Below, piece by piece: positions 18,871 to 26,651 of a stretch of DNA of 64,000 bases; the stretch's first letter is position 1, and every line of letters begins with the position of its first letter. The stretch spans positions 1 through 64,000 of the forward strand of contig PAAX01000030.1 in the NCBI GenBank assembly GCA_002698995.1, given 5' to 3'. Source of the DNA: Ignavibacteriota bacterium. GTDB taxonomy: Bacteria; Bacteroidota; Ignavibacteria; Ignavibacteriales; Melioribacteraceae. The notes below the pieces were generated by a model. The model worked only from the letters and a program-made list of their open reading frames with translations, did not search any database and had not been told where the DNA came from. The translations under genes were made by a program, and so were the position numbers.

Positions 18871-18942
18871 CATCCACAAATGACATTAGATATAATAAGA
18901 TTTTCCAAAACTTGCAAAGCAAAATAAAACACTGAGGTTATA

Positions 18943-19110
18943 ATGCAAAAAAAACACGATGTACTACGCGACCCTGTTTGTGGTAAAAAAATGAATCCGA
19001 ACAAAGCTTATGCAAAAGTAAAAGTAGGTAAAGACACATTTTATCTATGCTGCCCTGTCTGTCAATCCGAGTTTGAAAATGATCCGGAGAAATTTATCAA
19101 TAAAAAATGA
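18943..19110 (+). CDS. 55-residue YHS metal-binding protein
   Basis: A very short protein that is a single YHS domain: RDPVCGKKMNP, then FYLCCPVCQSEFENDPEKF. It has four cysteines available for soft-metal binding (one in DPVCGK, three in LCCPVC). It lies 72 bp after the sigma54-type promoter and 13 bp before a tandem DUF5676-like membrane gene, so the two should be cotranscribed. YHS and DUF5676 genes are neighbours again at 26046-26528, which supports a shared job, probably metal delivery to or from a membrane partner. Confidence 0.8.
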   Translation: MQKKHDVLRDPVCGKKMNPNKAYAKVKVGKDTFYLCCPVCQSEFENDPEKFINKK

Positions 19111-19123
19111 GTTAGGAGCGAAA

Positions 19124-19699
19124 ATGAAAAAGTTAGAACCTTATCCAATAGCGACAGCGCTTTTTTTCATATTTACAACCTTATACATCGTATGTATCGG
19201 AATAAAGCTGCTTCTGGTTGGTTTCGGAATTGAGGGAATCTGGCACATGCACGAAATTTGGAAGTATTTTTTGCCGGGGTTTAACGGACTCTCTAGTTTA
19301 AGCATACTTGTAGGCTTAATAGAAGTCTCTCTCGGCTCATACTTTTTAGGTTATATAATTGTTCCGGTTTATAATTACCTCGCACAGCCGAACAAACCGG
19401 AGAAAATATACCAGGCAAGCCCTATTAAAATAAGATTTGCCACCTTGTTCTCTACATTGTCGATATACACCGGTATTCTTTTTTCAATTTGCTTATTGTA
19501 CGATCTGGTTGTTCCACCTGAATACCAAATGCTATATGTCTGGGAATTACTGCTGCCGGGCTTCACTGAGTTGAGTTTTACTCAGTATTTACTCGGTTTA
19601 TTCGACATTCTCGTTTACAGTGCATATACGGCATTCATCTTTTCAATTACATTGAACTTTTTTGAAAAAACCGAAATTAAAAAGAATCTGAAAACTTGA
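19124..19699 (+). CDS. Membrane protein with two DUF5676-like halves
   Basis: A 191-residue membrane protein with about four helices in two similar halves. Each half has a helix, a short loop ending in LLPG/FLPGF, then a helix with LGLIE/LLGLFD and a polar end (VPVYNY in the first half). The halves resemble the single-unit DUF5676 protein at 26046-26315. The start is the ATG at 19124-19126, which has a TTAGGAG ribosome binding site; a longer frame runs into the YHS gene. The function is unknown. Its repeated pairing with YHS genes suggests a small metal-related membrane unit. Confidence 0.7.
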   Translation: MKKLEPYPIATALFFIFTTLYIVCIGIKLLLVGFGIEGIWHMHEIWKYFLPGFNGLSSLSILVGLIEVSLGSYFLGYIIVPVYNYLAQPNKPEKIYQASPIKIRFATLFSTLSIYTGILFSICLLYDLVVPPEYQMLYVWELLLPGFTELSFTQYLLGLFDILVYSAYTAFIFSITLNFFEKTEIKKNLKT

Positions 19700-19709
19700 G
19701 GAAAATAAA

Positions 19710-20012
19710 ATGTTAGACAATAATCAAAGCAAAATAGAGTTGCGGAAAAACAAATACGCATCAAAATATTTTGGAGTAGCAACCGGAGTATTAGCGGTAA
19801 TTTTGTTCATGCTGATAATACTTAATTCGGCGGTTTCGAATATTAACGAAGCTCAACTAATTAAGCCGTTTATCCCTTTCTGGAATGGAATGAGTATTCC
19901 TAATATTGCAGGCGGAATTTTTATTTCATTTATTTGGGGCTGGTTAATTGGATTTTTCTTTATGCTGATCTATAACTTTTTTGATAGCAAGTTTTCAAAT
20001 GAAGAAAGATGA
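19710..20012 (+). CDS. Small membrane protein, DUF5676-like
   Basis: A 100-residue protein with a charged N-terminus, two transmembrane helices (about residues 25-48 and 65-90) and a polar tail. The spacing KPFIPFWNGMSIPNIAGG...LIYNFF recalls the LLPGF...VPVYNF pattern of the DUF5676 neighbours, so I regard it as a diverged member. It starts 11 bp after the tandem DUF5676 gene and has a GAGGAAA ribosome binding site, so it belongs to the same sigma54-driven operon. The function is unknown. Confidence 0.6.
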   Translation: MLDNNQSKIELRKNKYASKYFGVATGVLAVILFMLIILNSAVSNINEAQLIKPFIPFWNGMSIPNIAGGIFISFIWGWLIGFFFMLIYNFFDSKFSNEER

Positions 20013-20086
20013 GAAATGGGTTAGGATTTTTGTCCATTGTTTTTTATCTGATTTTGATGTCTCTGATATTCTGGCAAACGGACTGA
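20009..20086 (+). CDS. Possible 25-residue membrane peptide (ATGA-coupled)
   Basis: A tiny frame whose ATG overlaps the stop of the preceding gene as ATGA. It encodes a short N-terminus, one hydrophobic helix (FLSIVFYLILMSLIF) and a TD end. Coupled tiny membrane peptides also occur before lspA (54923). Support is limited to frame, overlap and hydrophobicity. Confidence 0.3.
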   Translation: MRNGLGFLSIVFYLILMSLIFWQTD

Positions 20087-20110
20087 ATCTATTTCCCGGT
20101 CTGTTTGCCA
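20072..20110 (+). terminator. Stem-loop after the YHS-DUF5676 operon
   Basis: TGGCAAACGGAC (20072-20083) pairs with GTCTGTTTGCCA (20099-20110), with one G-T pair. No T run follows, so it may be an mRNA-stabilising hairpin or a Rho-linked end rather than a classical terminator. Confidence 0.55.
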
Positions 20111-20168
20111 ATAACAACAGAGTTTGGAAACTATAAAAAAATATTTTCTGAATTAATTAAACGCACTT

Positions 20169-22529
20169 ATGAAAAATCTGAAACCATTTATAATAATATT
20201 CTTCTTATCTCTCTCAACATTAAGTTTTGAGATAATACTTGCAAGAATATTTTCGTATATCCTCGCTTATCACTTTGTATTTATAATAATTGCTTTTTCC
20301 ATACTTGCTATAGCTCTGGGTCAATTATATACCTCACGTTTAATAGCAAATAATTCCTTTTCCATATCAAAATATTTTATTCTTCTGCAAGCACTGTTCC
20401 CTATAAGCTTAGCTGCGATTTTTATCTTACCTGCAATTGAAAATATCGGCTCCGGTTCTACCGGTTTGTTGATGTATATTTTCCTTTCTGGAATTACCTT
20501 CTTTTTAGTGGGAGTGATAACAGCTTACATATTTCAGAATATTGAAGAAAGGATAAGCAGACTTTATGCAGTTGATTTATTGGGAGCAGCAGCCGGTTCG
20601 TTACTCGGATTATTCTTATTAAATGAGTTCGCAATTTTTCAAGCTCTCGCATTCATTTCTATTATATTTTCCGGAGCTGCTTTTTTTGCTGTAAGTTATG
20701 ATAAAAAAAATAAAGCAAAGCTTATAATATTATCTTCTTTAGCTGCTATTTCAGCAATGTTTTTTATTTTCATCCCACATAGTCCACAACTAACTATAGC
20801 AAAATCTCCTAATAAAGATTTGCTCCGTATTCAAAGTGATCCATCGGTAAAATCGGATATTGTTGATAGTGAATGGAATTCATTTGGTAAAACCGATTTG
20901 GTTGAATTTTATTATACTAATTCAACTTCGTCACAATCTATGTTTATTGACGGTGCTGCTGGAACTCGTGTTGTTAGTATTGCTGAACTAGAAAAAGATT
21001 CAGTAAGGCTATCCCACACCCTTATGCATTCCGGTATATATTTTCCTTTTAATTTTCTGAATGAAAATGAAAAAGATACAGCCTTGATAATTGGTCCCGG
21101 TGGTGGATATGACATTGCTATAGCCTATTTCGGCGGTGTTAAAAAGATTGGCGCTGTTGAAGTAAATCCTTCCTTTGTATCACTAATGAAAAAGTATAAT
21201 CCTTCAACTTTTACAGATCAGCCAAATATTGATGTAATTATAAGTGAAGGAAGAAATTTTGTTAAAACCAGTAATACCAAATATGATCTGATATTTTTGA
21301 CTATCCCTATTACAAAAGGCGTTAGGTCAAGCGATTTCGTTAATCTTACTGAAAATTATTTATTTACTATGGAAGCGGTAGAAGATTATTTAAATATTCT
21401 TACTCCTGAAGGAAGAATTATTTTTACAATGCACAACAGTGAAGAAGTTTATAAAATGCTTTCAAATTATTTGGAGCTTCAATCCAAACGTGGGTTAACT
21501 AATCGCGAAGCATTTAAGTATATTTATGTAGTTGACAACGGCATGAACCCTCTGCTCGTTATCAAAAAGAATGCTTTCAATAAAGAGGATATTGAACCAA
21601 GGCATTACTTATCCCATAAACTTCGCTTCGATAATGGAATTACCTTTTTCCCTTTTACACAACAGTTAAGAAAAGATACTGTACTGCAAGGACAGAATTA
21701 CGAATTTTCGATGTTTGACGATATTTTATATAAAATAGCAAATAACAAATACAACTTTCACGATGTAACTGAAAAAGCCTTAGTAAACCTCCACCCTGTA
21801 TCAGACGATTCACCCTTCTTCTTTAACTATAATTTAGGAATTCCGGATAATATGGATGGCTTAATTTATTCTGTTGTTATCCTAATAGGTTTATTCGCGT
21901 TTTTATTCAAGCGAAATTTTAACGTACGATTCGATCAGCCAAACAAATCGGAAAATTATAGTAATCTATTTAGATATTTTTCTTTCACAGCATTTGTGCT
22001 TGGGTTTTCTTACATATTAGTTCAATCTTACCTATTTCAGATGCTGAATACATTTTTATCCAACCCGCTTGAAAGTTTTTCTGTTTTATTGTTTTCATTT
22101 TTGTTGGGTACCGCCGGTGGAAGTTATGCAGTAAATACAATCAAGCGGCAGTACTTGCTGTTAGGTGTCTATTCGATTATAGCTGCACTGACCGTATTGT
22201 TGATTGAAATTTTTGTTATAATTCCCAGCTACAATAGTCCTTCTACTTTAGAACTTTTTCTATTGGTAGTAATCCCGGCAGTGCTGATTGGAATTCCATT
22301 CCCGGTTCTATTACAGGAAGTCTTTAAAATACGCACCTCAAACGGAATACCGATTATATTAGGTATTTCCGGTGGCGCCGGTTTTATCGGTTCCGTTGGT
22401 GTGCTCATTGTCGCTACTCTTTGGAGTTACAAAGTTGTATTAACTCTAGCAGGCGTCGGTTATATTCTTGTTATTTATATCTACAATAAAGTTTCTAAAC
22501 AGCAGGTTTATTTAAATTACTCTGACTGA
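20169..22529 (+). CDS. Membrane-embedded spermidine-synthase-like protein
   Basis: A 786-residue protein with an N-terminal block of about six helices, a central SAM-binding Rossmann domain like that of spermidine synthase, and a C-terminal block of about seven helices. The nucleotide motif ALIIGPGGGYDI lies near residue 300, with the acidic VEVNPS after it. The IPIT segment differs from the catalytic DxxD/DSTDP loops of SpeE, so aminopropyl transfer is unsure. Such fusions are widespread in bacteria and mostly uncharacterised. It follows the DUF5676 operon by about 80 bp after the hairpin, and I see no sigma54 element directly before it. Confidence 0.75.
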   Translation: MKNLKPFIIIFFLSLSTLSFEIILARIFSYILAYHFVFIIIAFSILAIALGQLYTSRLIANNSFSISKYFILLQALFPISLAAIFILPAIENIGSGSTGLLMYIFLSGITFFLVGVITAYIFQNIEERISRLYAVDLLGAAAGSLLGLFLLNEFAIFQALAFISIIFSGAAFFAVSYDKKNKAKLIILSSLAAISAMFFIFIPHSPQLTIAKSPNKDLLRIQSDPSVKSDIVDSEWNSFGKTDLVEFYYTNSTSSQSMFIDGAAGTRVVSIAELEKDSVRLSHTLMHSGIYFPFNFLNENEKDTALIIGPGGGYDIAIAYFGGVKKIGAVEVNPSFVSLMKKYNPSTFTDQPNIDVIISEGRNFVKTSNTKYDLIFLTIPITKGVRSSDFVNLTENYLFTMEAVEDYLNILTPEGRIIFTMHNSEEVYKMLSNYLELQSKRGLTNREAFKYIYVVDNGMNPLLVIKKNAFNKEDIEPRHYLSHKLRFDNGITFFPFTQQLRKDTVLQGQNYEFSMFDDILYKIANNKYNFHDVTEKALVNLHPVSDDSPFFFNYNLGIPDNMDGLIYSVVILIGLFAFLFKRNFNVRFDQPNKSENYSNLFRYFSFTAFVLGFSYILVQSYLFQMLNTFLSNPLESFSVLLFSFLLGTAGGSYAVNTIKRQYLLLGVYSIIAALTVLLIEIFVIIPSYNSPSTLELFLLVVIPAVLIGIPFPVLLQEVFKIRTSNGIPIILGISGGAGFIGSVGVLIVATLWSYKVVLTLAGVGYILVIYIYNKVSKQQVYLNYSD

Positions 22530-22605
22530 TTCACAGACGCTATCAAGTAAATAACGGAAAGTTGTTAAATTGATACTACCCCTTTGTGAATAGACATATA
22601 GTCAG

Positions 22606-22637
22606 TTGTAGAGACGGGGCATGCCCCATATCTACAA
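22606..22637. repeat. 32-bp imperfect palindrome with GGGGCATGCCCC core
   Basis: Outer arms TTGTAGA and TCTACAA flank a perfect GGGGCATGCCCC core. Palindromes of this TTGTAGAGAC type occur as scattered, probably mobile, intergenic repeats in several bacterial phyla. Only one copy was noticed in this window. Confidence 0.6.
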
Positions 22638-22748
22638 AGTCCATGGTCTTATATATGTAAGTCGTTTGAAAATATATTCTAATGACAAATCCAGATTAAC
22701 TAAAAGGAAAGGAACACAGAACTTCACTGTTTCAATTTGATTAGAAAA

Positions 22749-22781
22749 TTCAAAAAACTAAAAATTCTTTAAGATATTTAA
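22749..22781 (+). promoter_or_regulatory. Phased A/T-box array upstream of the 22895 gene
   Basis: Boxes begin at 22749 (TTCA), 22758 (CTAA), 22769 (TTAA) and 22778 (TTAA). The first is 85 bp upstream of the -24 GG at 22834, as in the other arrays, although two boxes are diverged. Confidence 0.5.
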
Positions 22782-22831
22782 CATCAGCAATGCTACTTCC
22801 CCTTCATACACTTCATAATCAATATTTTTTC

Positions 22832-22847
22832 TTGGTACGGTAATTGG
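22832..22847 (+). promoter_or_regulatory. Sigma54 promoter of the His-rich peptide gene
   Basis: TTGGTACGGTAATTGG matches TTGGYACG-N4-TTGS with correct GG to TTG spacing. The start would be near 22859, giving a short leader with a GGAGG site before the ATG at 22895. Confidence 0.7.
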
Positions 22848-22894
22848 TTAATCTATTAGATATAGATAGATGAACCCAAATTATGGAGGTAGTT

Positions 22895-23047
22895 ATGTTA
22901 AACGTGATTCTTGGTATTTTCATTGCGCTTATTTTTATTGGAGGATTAAATTATTTTCTTACCAGAAGCAGTATAAAAAAGGCAGCTCAGAATGGCGGGT
23001 TGGGTAATCATAATCATAAATCCGGCGGTCATGGTTGCTGCCATTGA
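22895..23047 (+). CDS. 50-residue membrane peptide with His/Cys tail
   Basis: A single transmembrane helix (about residues 3-24) is followed by a short basic stretch and a tail NHNHKSGGHGCCH, well suited to binding metal at the membrane surface. It has a strong GGAGG ribosome binding site and a sigma54-type promoter upstream. A YHS gene follows 40 bp later. A second membrane peptide with a His-rich tail (25844-26017) sits by another YHS/DUF5676 set, so the combination recurs. Confidence 0.7.
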   Translation: MLNVILGIFIALIFIGGLNYFLTRSSIKKAAQNGGLGNHNHKSGGHGCCH

Positions 23048-23087
23048 ATTAATATGCTAAATGTTTAATCTAAAAAAGGAGATTGAC

Positions 23088-23321
23088 ATGGAACTGGACC
23101 CGGTTTGCGGAATGAAACTCAGTAACATTTTTGATACCCCGCGGAGCGCATATAAAGGCAGAGTGATATATTTCTGCTGCCCTAAATGCAAAGGTATGTT
23201 TGATACGAACCCGGATGCCTATACTTCCGGAATACATTTCGAATTTAGTTACAGTAATCCAAAACCCGATAAATGTGATTGTAACGAAAAGGTTTTATCT
23301 ATTCGCCCTTCTCGGAGATAA
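23088..23321 (+). CDS. YHS-domain metal-binding protein
   Basis: A 77-residue cytoplasmic protein. The YHS domain runs from LDPVCGMKL through VIYFCCPKCKGMFDTNPDAY, and a tail adds KCDCNEK, giving extra cysteines. I set the start at the ATG at 23088 because it has an AGGAG ribosome binding site; a longer frame upstream would cover that site. It should be cotranscribed with the His-rich membrane peptide gene just upstream. Confidence 0.8.
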   Translation: MELDPVCGMKLSNIFDTPRSAYKGRVIYFCCPKCKGMFDTNPDAYTSGIHFEFSYSNPKPDKCDCNEKVLSIRPSRR

Positions 23322-23346
23322 TTTGTTAATACTCACGTTGAGAAAA

Positions 23347-23367
23347 AATTGCAGTTGAAATGCAATT
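23347..23367 (+). terminator. Short hairpin after the YHS gene
   Basis: AATTGCA pairs with TGCAATT across a seven-base loop, about 25 bp after the YHS stop. It is weak, with no T run. Confidence 0.3.
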
Positions 23368-23448
23368 GTAATTGAAAAACATTGTTGATGATCTATATTC
23401 TGATATCAGAACTCAACAAGTTGAAACAGGTTATCTAACGTAGATCCT

Positions 23449-23480
23449 TTAAATTTTTTAAAAGTTTTTAATCTTTTTAA
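23449..23480 (+). promoter_or_regulatory. Phased TTAA-box array upstream of the TPR gene
   Basis: Four TTAA boxes begin at 23449, 23458, 23468 and 23477. The first is 85 bp upstream of the -24 GG at 23534, the same distance as in the other sigma54-type control regions here. A separate palindrome (TTCTGATATCAGAA, 23398-23411) lies further upstream. Confidence 0.62.
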
Positions 23481-23531
23481 TTCAATAAATAGACCTTTCC
23501 TCTCATTTGGGCTTATAACCGCAGCTAATTT

Positions 23532-23547
23532 CTGGCACTCTAATTGA
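23532..23547 (+). promoter_or_regulatory. Sigma54 promoter of the TPR gene
   Basis: CTGGCACTCTAATTGA keeps TGGCAC and TTG at exact -24/-12 spacing. The start would be near 23559, about 57 bases before the TPR gene ATG. Confidence 0.72.
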
Positions 23548-23615
23548 TTTTTAAGCAATTAAGCGAAATTACTTAATCGAACAGATATCTACTTCCATTT
23601 TCATTGGAGCTTGAT

Positions 23616-24554
23616 ATGAAAAATTACTTACTGGTACTTGTATTTATTATATCTTTTCTTGTATTGAATGCCCAAGATCAAATTGGCTCTATGGCAGAAA
23701 AATCACCTGATAATTCATTTGAAATAGGTATTCAATATTTTCACAAAGAGAACTTACAACAAGCGGAGGTTAATTTTCTAAAAACGCTGAAAAACAATCC
23801 GGATCATATAGATGCATTAAAATATCTCGCAGAGATTGCAATAGCACAAAAAAAGATTCCGATTGTTGAATACTACTATAGTAAGGTTTTAGAACTAAAT
23901 ACGGAAGATGTGGACGCATTGATAAGTTTAGGAGTAATTCAGTTAAATACGGGGAACTTTGAGCAAGCTGAGATTTTTTTGCAGCGAGCTTTAGAGAACG
24001 AACCCAATAACGAGCTTGCCCTTTTTAATTTGGGTGTTTTATATGGAGCCGCTGGAAAATTATCTACTGCAACTGAAACATTAAAAAAGGTAATTTCAAT
24101 AAACCCCGGTAACGGTAAGTATTATCAAACTCTCGGACTGTATTTTCTGTTGCAAGATCGTTATTCGGATGCAGAAGCAATGTTTCTTAAATCTTTAACG
24201 CTAGACCAAAATTTAATTGATTCACGGAAAGGTTTGGTAATAATTTATCAAAATCAAAATAAGCTTACTTCCTCTCAAAAATATATTCACGATTTGGAAG
24301 TACTTTCGCCGAACCTACCTTCTCTGAATTTATTAAAAGCAAAACAGTATTATCTTAATAATGAAATAGAAATGGCGATCGACTATGCTCAACAAGAAAT
24401 AGAGGAAAACCCTCTTGAACCTGATGCTTATTATTTTCTTGTCGATTTATACAAGATAAAAGGTGAAGATAGAAAAGCTGATGCCCTCTCTATTGCAGCG
24501 CAAAAATTGAACGAAATGGATAACGCCAAACAGCTTAGCAAAAATAAAAGGTAA
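23616..24554 (+). CDS. Exported TPR-repeat protein
   Basis: A 312-residue protein with a signal peptide (MKNYLLVLVFIISFLVLNAQ) and about seven tetratricopeptide repeats, recognisable by the A/G-x-Y-A and NPxN patterns (for example ENEPNNELALFNLGVLYGAAG). It is a periplasmic scaffold; the partner is unknown. The start is the ATG at 23616, since the longer frame begins with TTG. It has its own sigma54-type promoter with the shared A/T-box array, so it should be induced with the cus genes. A second TPR protein of similar type lies at 42574-43431. Confidence 0.8.
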   Translation: MKNYLLVLVFIISFLVLNAQDQIGSMAEKSPDNSFEIGIQYFHKENLQQAEVNFLKTLKNNPDHIDALKYLAEIAIAQKKIPIVEYYYSKVLELNTEDVDALISLGVIQLNTGNFEQAEIFLQRALENEPNNELALFNLGVLYGAAGKLSTATETLKKVISINPGNGKYYQTLGLYFLLQDRYSDAEAMFLKSLTLDQNLIDSRKGLVIIYQNQNKLTSSQKYIHDLEVLSPNLPSLNLLKAKQYYLNNEIEMAIDYAQQEIEENPLEPDAYYFLVDLYKIKGEDRKADALSIAAQKLNEMDNAKQLSKNKR

Positions 24555-24638
24555 GTTAATTTTATATAACTGTTCGTACGTGAATAAATAAAATAGATTA
24601 ACTTATTAAATCAGTCTGAATTTTAATTAGGAGGTAAT

Positions 24639-25715
24639 ATGCAACTTATACCTGAATGGGCGCCGAATATTCATCCGCTCATAGTTCACTTTCCTATAGT
24701 GTTTTTAATATCGGCACTATTCTTCGATGCCGCAGGGTTAATATTTAAAAAATCCGTATGGCTCGAAAAATCTGCAATGATACTTTATGCAATCGGCACC
24801 CTGGCAATTGTTATAACTTATTTTACCGGGCGTTCAGCCGCCGATGGGCTTAACATTCCGGCGAAAGTTATACCTTCGGTAACAGACCATGCCGATTGGG
24901 CTGAAATCACTATGTGGTTTTTCATAATATTTTCAATTGTAAGGTTAACGATTGGTTTGTTTTTAAAATCCGTAAATCGGACTATAGTTATTGTGGTCGT
25001 TATTATTGGTCTTGTGGGTATTTATCCTCTATTTCAAACCGGTGAACATGGCGCCAAATTGGTTTTTGGTTATGGGCTTGGTACAGGCAATATATTGAAA
25101 GATGACTCATCTGCCGTTAAAACTAATAACAACAATGAGACGCAGATTAGCAATTCAAACCTAACTCACAATAATGACGGTTCATGGAAACTAAACGCCG
25201 GAAATAACGTGGTAGATATTCTGAACGATAAGTTTACCTGGATTAACGGTACTATTGAAGATTTTTCCCCAATGTATAATGACGAAAACGCCGCCTTAAT
25301 GTTTCATTTTCAAGATGATATAAAAAACGCAGGTTTCATTTTTGATAATAAGCTTGCAAGCATTCAAGTAACCGCAAAAATAAATATTGACAACTTTAAC
25401 GGCGTAATAGAATTAGTCCATCACTTTTTAGATAAAAACAATTATGATTTTCTCGGGATCGCTGATCAAAAGTTATCTCTTTCCAGAAAAATTAATGGAA
25501 AGATTAAGAATTTCGAAGAAAGTAGTTTTTCCTCCAAAGGATGGATAGAATTGAAATTAATCACCGACGGTTCTCACTTTAGAGGTTATATAAATAACAA
25601 ACTAATTTTACACGGACACGGCGATGAACCGGAGCCCGGCAGCATTGGAATATTATTTTCCGGTAAAGGTAATGTAAGTATTAGAATGATTGATGCTGTT
25701 GTATTGGAAAACTAA
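24639..25715 (+). CDS. DUF2231 membrane domain fused to a lectin-like domain
   Basis: A 358-residue protein. Residues 1-150 form a DUF2231 membrane domain with four helices (IHPLIVHFPIVFLISALFFD is its hallmark, with conserved His). A linker is followed by a beta-sandwich domain (about residues 180-358) of the concanavalin-like/DUF1080 type. DUF2231 proteins are often near cytochrome or copper genes and may bind haem or metal through the conserved histidines. The gene has a strong GGAGG site. No sigma54 element is seen directly before it. Confidence 0.72.
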   Translation: MQLIPEWAPNIHPLIVHFPIVFLISALFFDAAGLIFKKSVWLEKSAMILYAIGTLAIVITYFTGRSAADGLNIPAKVIPSVTDHADWAEITMWFFIIFSIVRLTIGLFLKSVNRTIVIVVVIIGLVGIYPLFQTGEHGAKLVFGYGLGTGNILKDDSSAVKTNNNNETQISNSNLTHNNDGSWKLNAGNNVVDILNDKFTWINGTIEDFSPMYNDENAALMFHFQDDIKNAGFIFDNKLASIQVTAKINIDNFNGVIELVHHFLDKNNYDFLGIADQKLSLSRKINGKIKNFEESSFSSKGWIELKLITDGSHFRGYINNKLILHGHGDEPEPGSIGILFSGKGNVSIRMIDAVVLEN

Positions 25716-25843
25716 AAAACGGAGATATTAATCCAATATTTTTAACGGATTAGTATTTCCGTATCATTTGAAGAGTGCCAATATGTTAAGATCGATAAAT
25801 ATCTTACATAAAATCTTATTGAATTTAAGAAGGGAGATCGAAC

Positions 25844-26017
25844 ATGGAATGGTTAGCGGAAAACTGGTTTTGGGTACTGATCGGCATTCTTTTTGTCGTG
25901 ACGCATCTATTTGGTCACGGGAGTCATGGCGGACACGGGGGACACCTCGAATCCGGGAAACATGATAATCACAAAGAGGAAAATAAAGATCGAAACTCCG
26001 GACATGGACATCATTGA
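25844..26017 (+). CDS. 57-residue membrane peptide with very His-rich tail (DUF2933-like)
   Basis: One transmembrane helix (ENWFWVLIGILFVVTHLF) is followed by HGSHGGHGGH and more His near the end (SGHGHH), an obvious metal-binding tail. It has an AGGGAG ribosome binding site. Small DUF2933-like proteins of this form sit in copper and other heavy-metal loci. A DUF5676 gene and a YHS gene follow immediately. Confidence 0.72.
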   Translation: MEWLAENWFWVLIGILFVVTHLFGHGSHGGHGGHLESGKHDNHKEENKDRNSGHGHH

Positions 26018-26045
26018 CAAATATAATTAAAGAAGGAGATTTATA

Positions 26046-26315
26046 ATGCTGAACATAAAGATTGTAACATGGTCATTGGGGATTTTTACTGCCGTTAGCT
26101 TTATTGTTTGTGTAAGCTATGGTCTTATAACTCCGGAAAGCATTCACATGCATACATTTTTGGAATCAGTGCTCCCGGCTTTTAAATGGTTAACCTTCTG
26201 GGGTTTTATACTTGGTCTTATAGAAAGTTTTTTATACGGTGTTTACGCAGGTTTGGTTTTTGTTCCGGTTTACAATTTCTTTTATAAAAAATGGGCAATA
26301 GCTAAACCAAACTAA
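26046..26315 (+). CDS. DUF5676 family small membrane protein
   Basis: An 89-residue, two-helix membrane protein with the family hallmarks: an N-terminal helix, SIHMHTFLESVLPAFKW, a second helix with LGLIESFLYG and the end VPVYNFF. It has an AAGGAG ribosome binding site and is followed by a YHS gene 33 bp later. DUF5676 has no known function. Here it recurs beside YHS and His-rich peptide genes, which argues for a metal role. Confidence 0.8.
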   Translation: MLNIKIVTWSLGIFTAVSFIVCVSYGLITPESIHMHTFLESVLPAFKWLTFWGFILGLIESFLYGVYAGLVFVPVYNFFYKKWAIAKPN

Positions 26316-26348
26316 CTAATCATTCAATAAAAATAATAGAGGTGTAAA

Positions 26349-26528
26349 ATGATACACGATCCAGTATGCGGTATGGAAATAAAAGATATAAACAGTGCAG
26401 AAAAAGTAGAGTACAAGGGAAATACTTATTACTTCTGTACTACTCTTTGTAAAGTTCAATTTGAACAAGATCCTGAAAAGTATGTGAAGAAAGATGATGA
26501 TGAACATATGGGGCATCATCACCATTGA
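26349..26528 (+). CDS. YHS metal-binding protein with His-rich end
   Basis: A 59-residue protein consisting of a YHS domain (HDPVCGMEI, then YYFCTTLCKVQFEQDPEKY) and a C-terminal HMGHHHH tail. The three Cys residues and the His tail are likely metal ligands. It follows the DUF5676 gene closely and has an AGAGGTG ribosome binding site, so it is in the same transcription unit. Confidence 0.8.
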   Translation: MIHDPVCGMEIKDINSAEKVEYKGNTYYFCTTLCKVQFEQDPEKYVKKDDDEHMGHHHH

Positions 26529-26539
26529 TGTTAATCTGA

Positions 26540-26581
26540 TGCCGGATATTTATTATTTCAAAGTTATATATCTATCCGGCA
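26540..26581. repeat. Stem-loop TGCCGGATA / TATCCGGCA
   Basis: Perfect nine-bp arms (26540-26548 and 26573-26581) separated by 24 bases lie just after the YHS gene. It may end or protect the upstream transcript. No T run is seen. Confidence 0.5.
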
Positions 26582-26651
26582 CCTATTTCCTGTATAAAGC
26601 TGCGAAAAAAGAATTCAAGTAAAGTAAAAACTATCAAAAGGAATCAATTAA

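Larger units (their letters stand above)
22530..22894. other. Control region with palindrome, A/T boxes and sigma54 promoter
   Basis: This 365-bp stretch holds no gene. It contains the mobile-type palindrome at 22606-22637, the A/T-box array at 22749-22781 and a -24/-12 element at 22832-22847. Confidence 0.6.

Noticed and set aside
20071-20087. CTGGCAAACGGACTGA as a sixth sigma54 promoter with the array
   Set aside because: The -12 part is weak, no phased TTAA array lies 85 bp upstream, and the bases form the arm of a stem-loop.
25766-25781. Second minus-strand TTGGCACTC
   Set aside because: No -12 element at the right spacing, and no gene in that orientation nearby.
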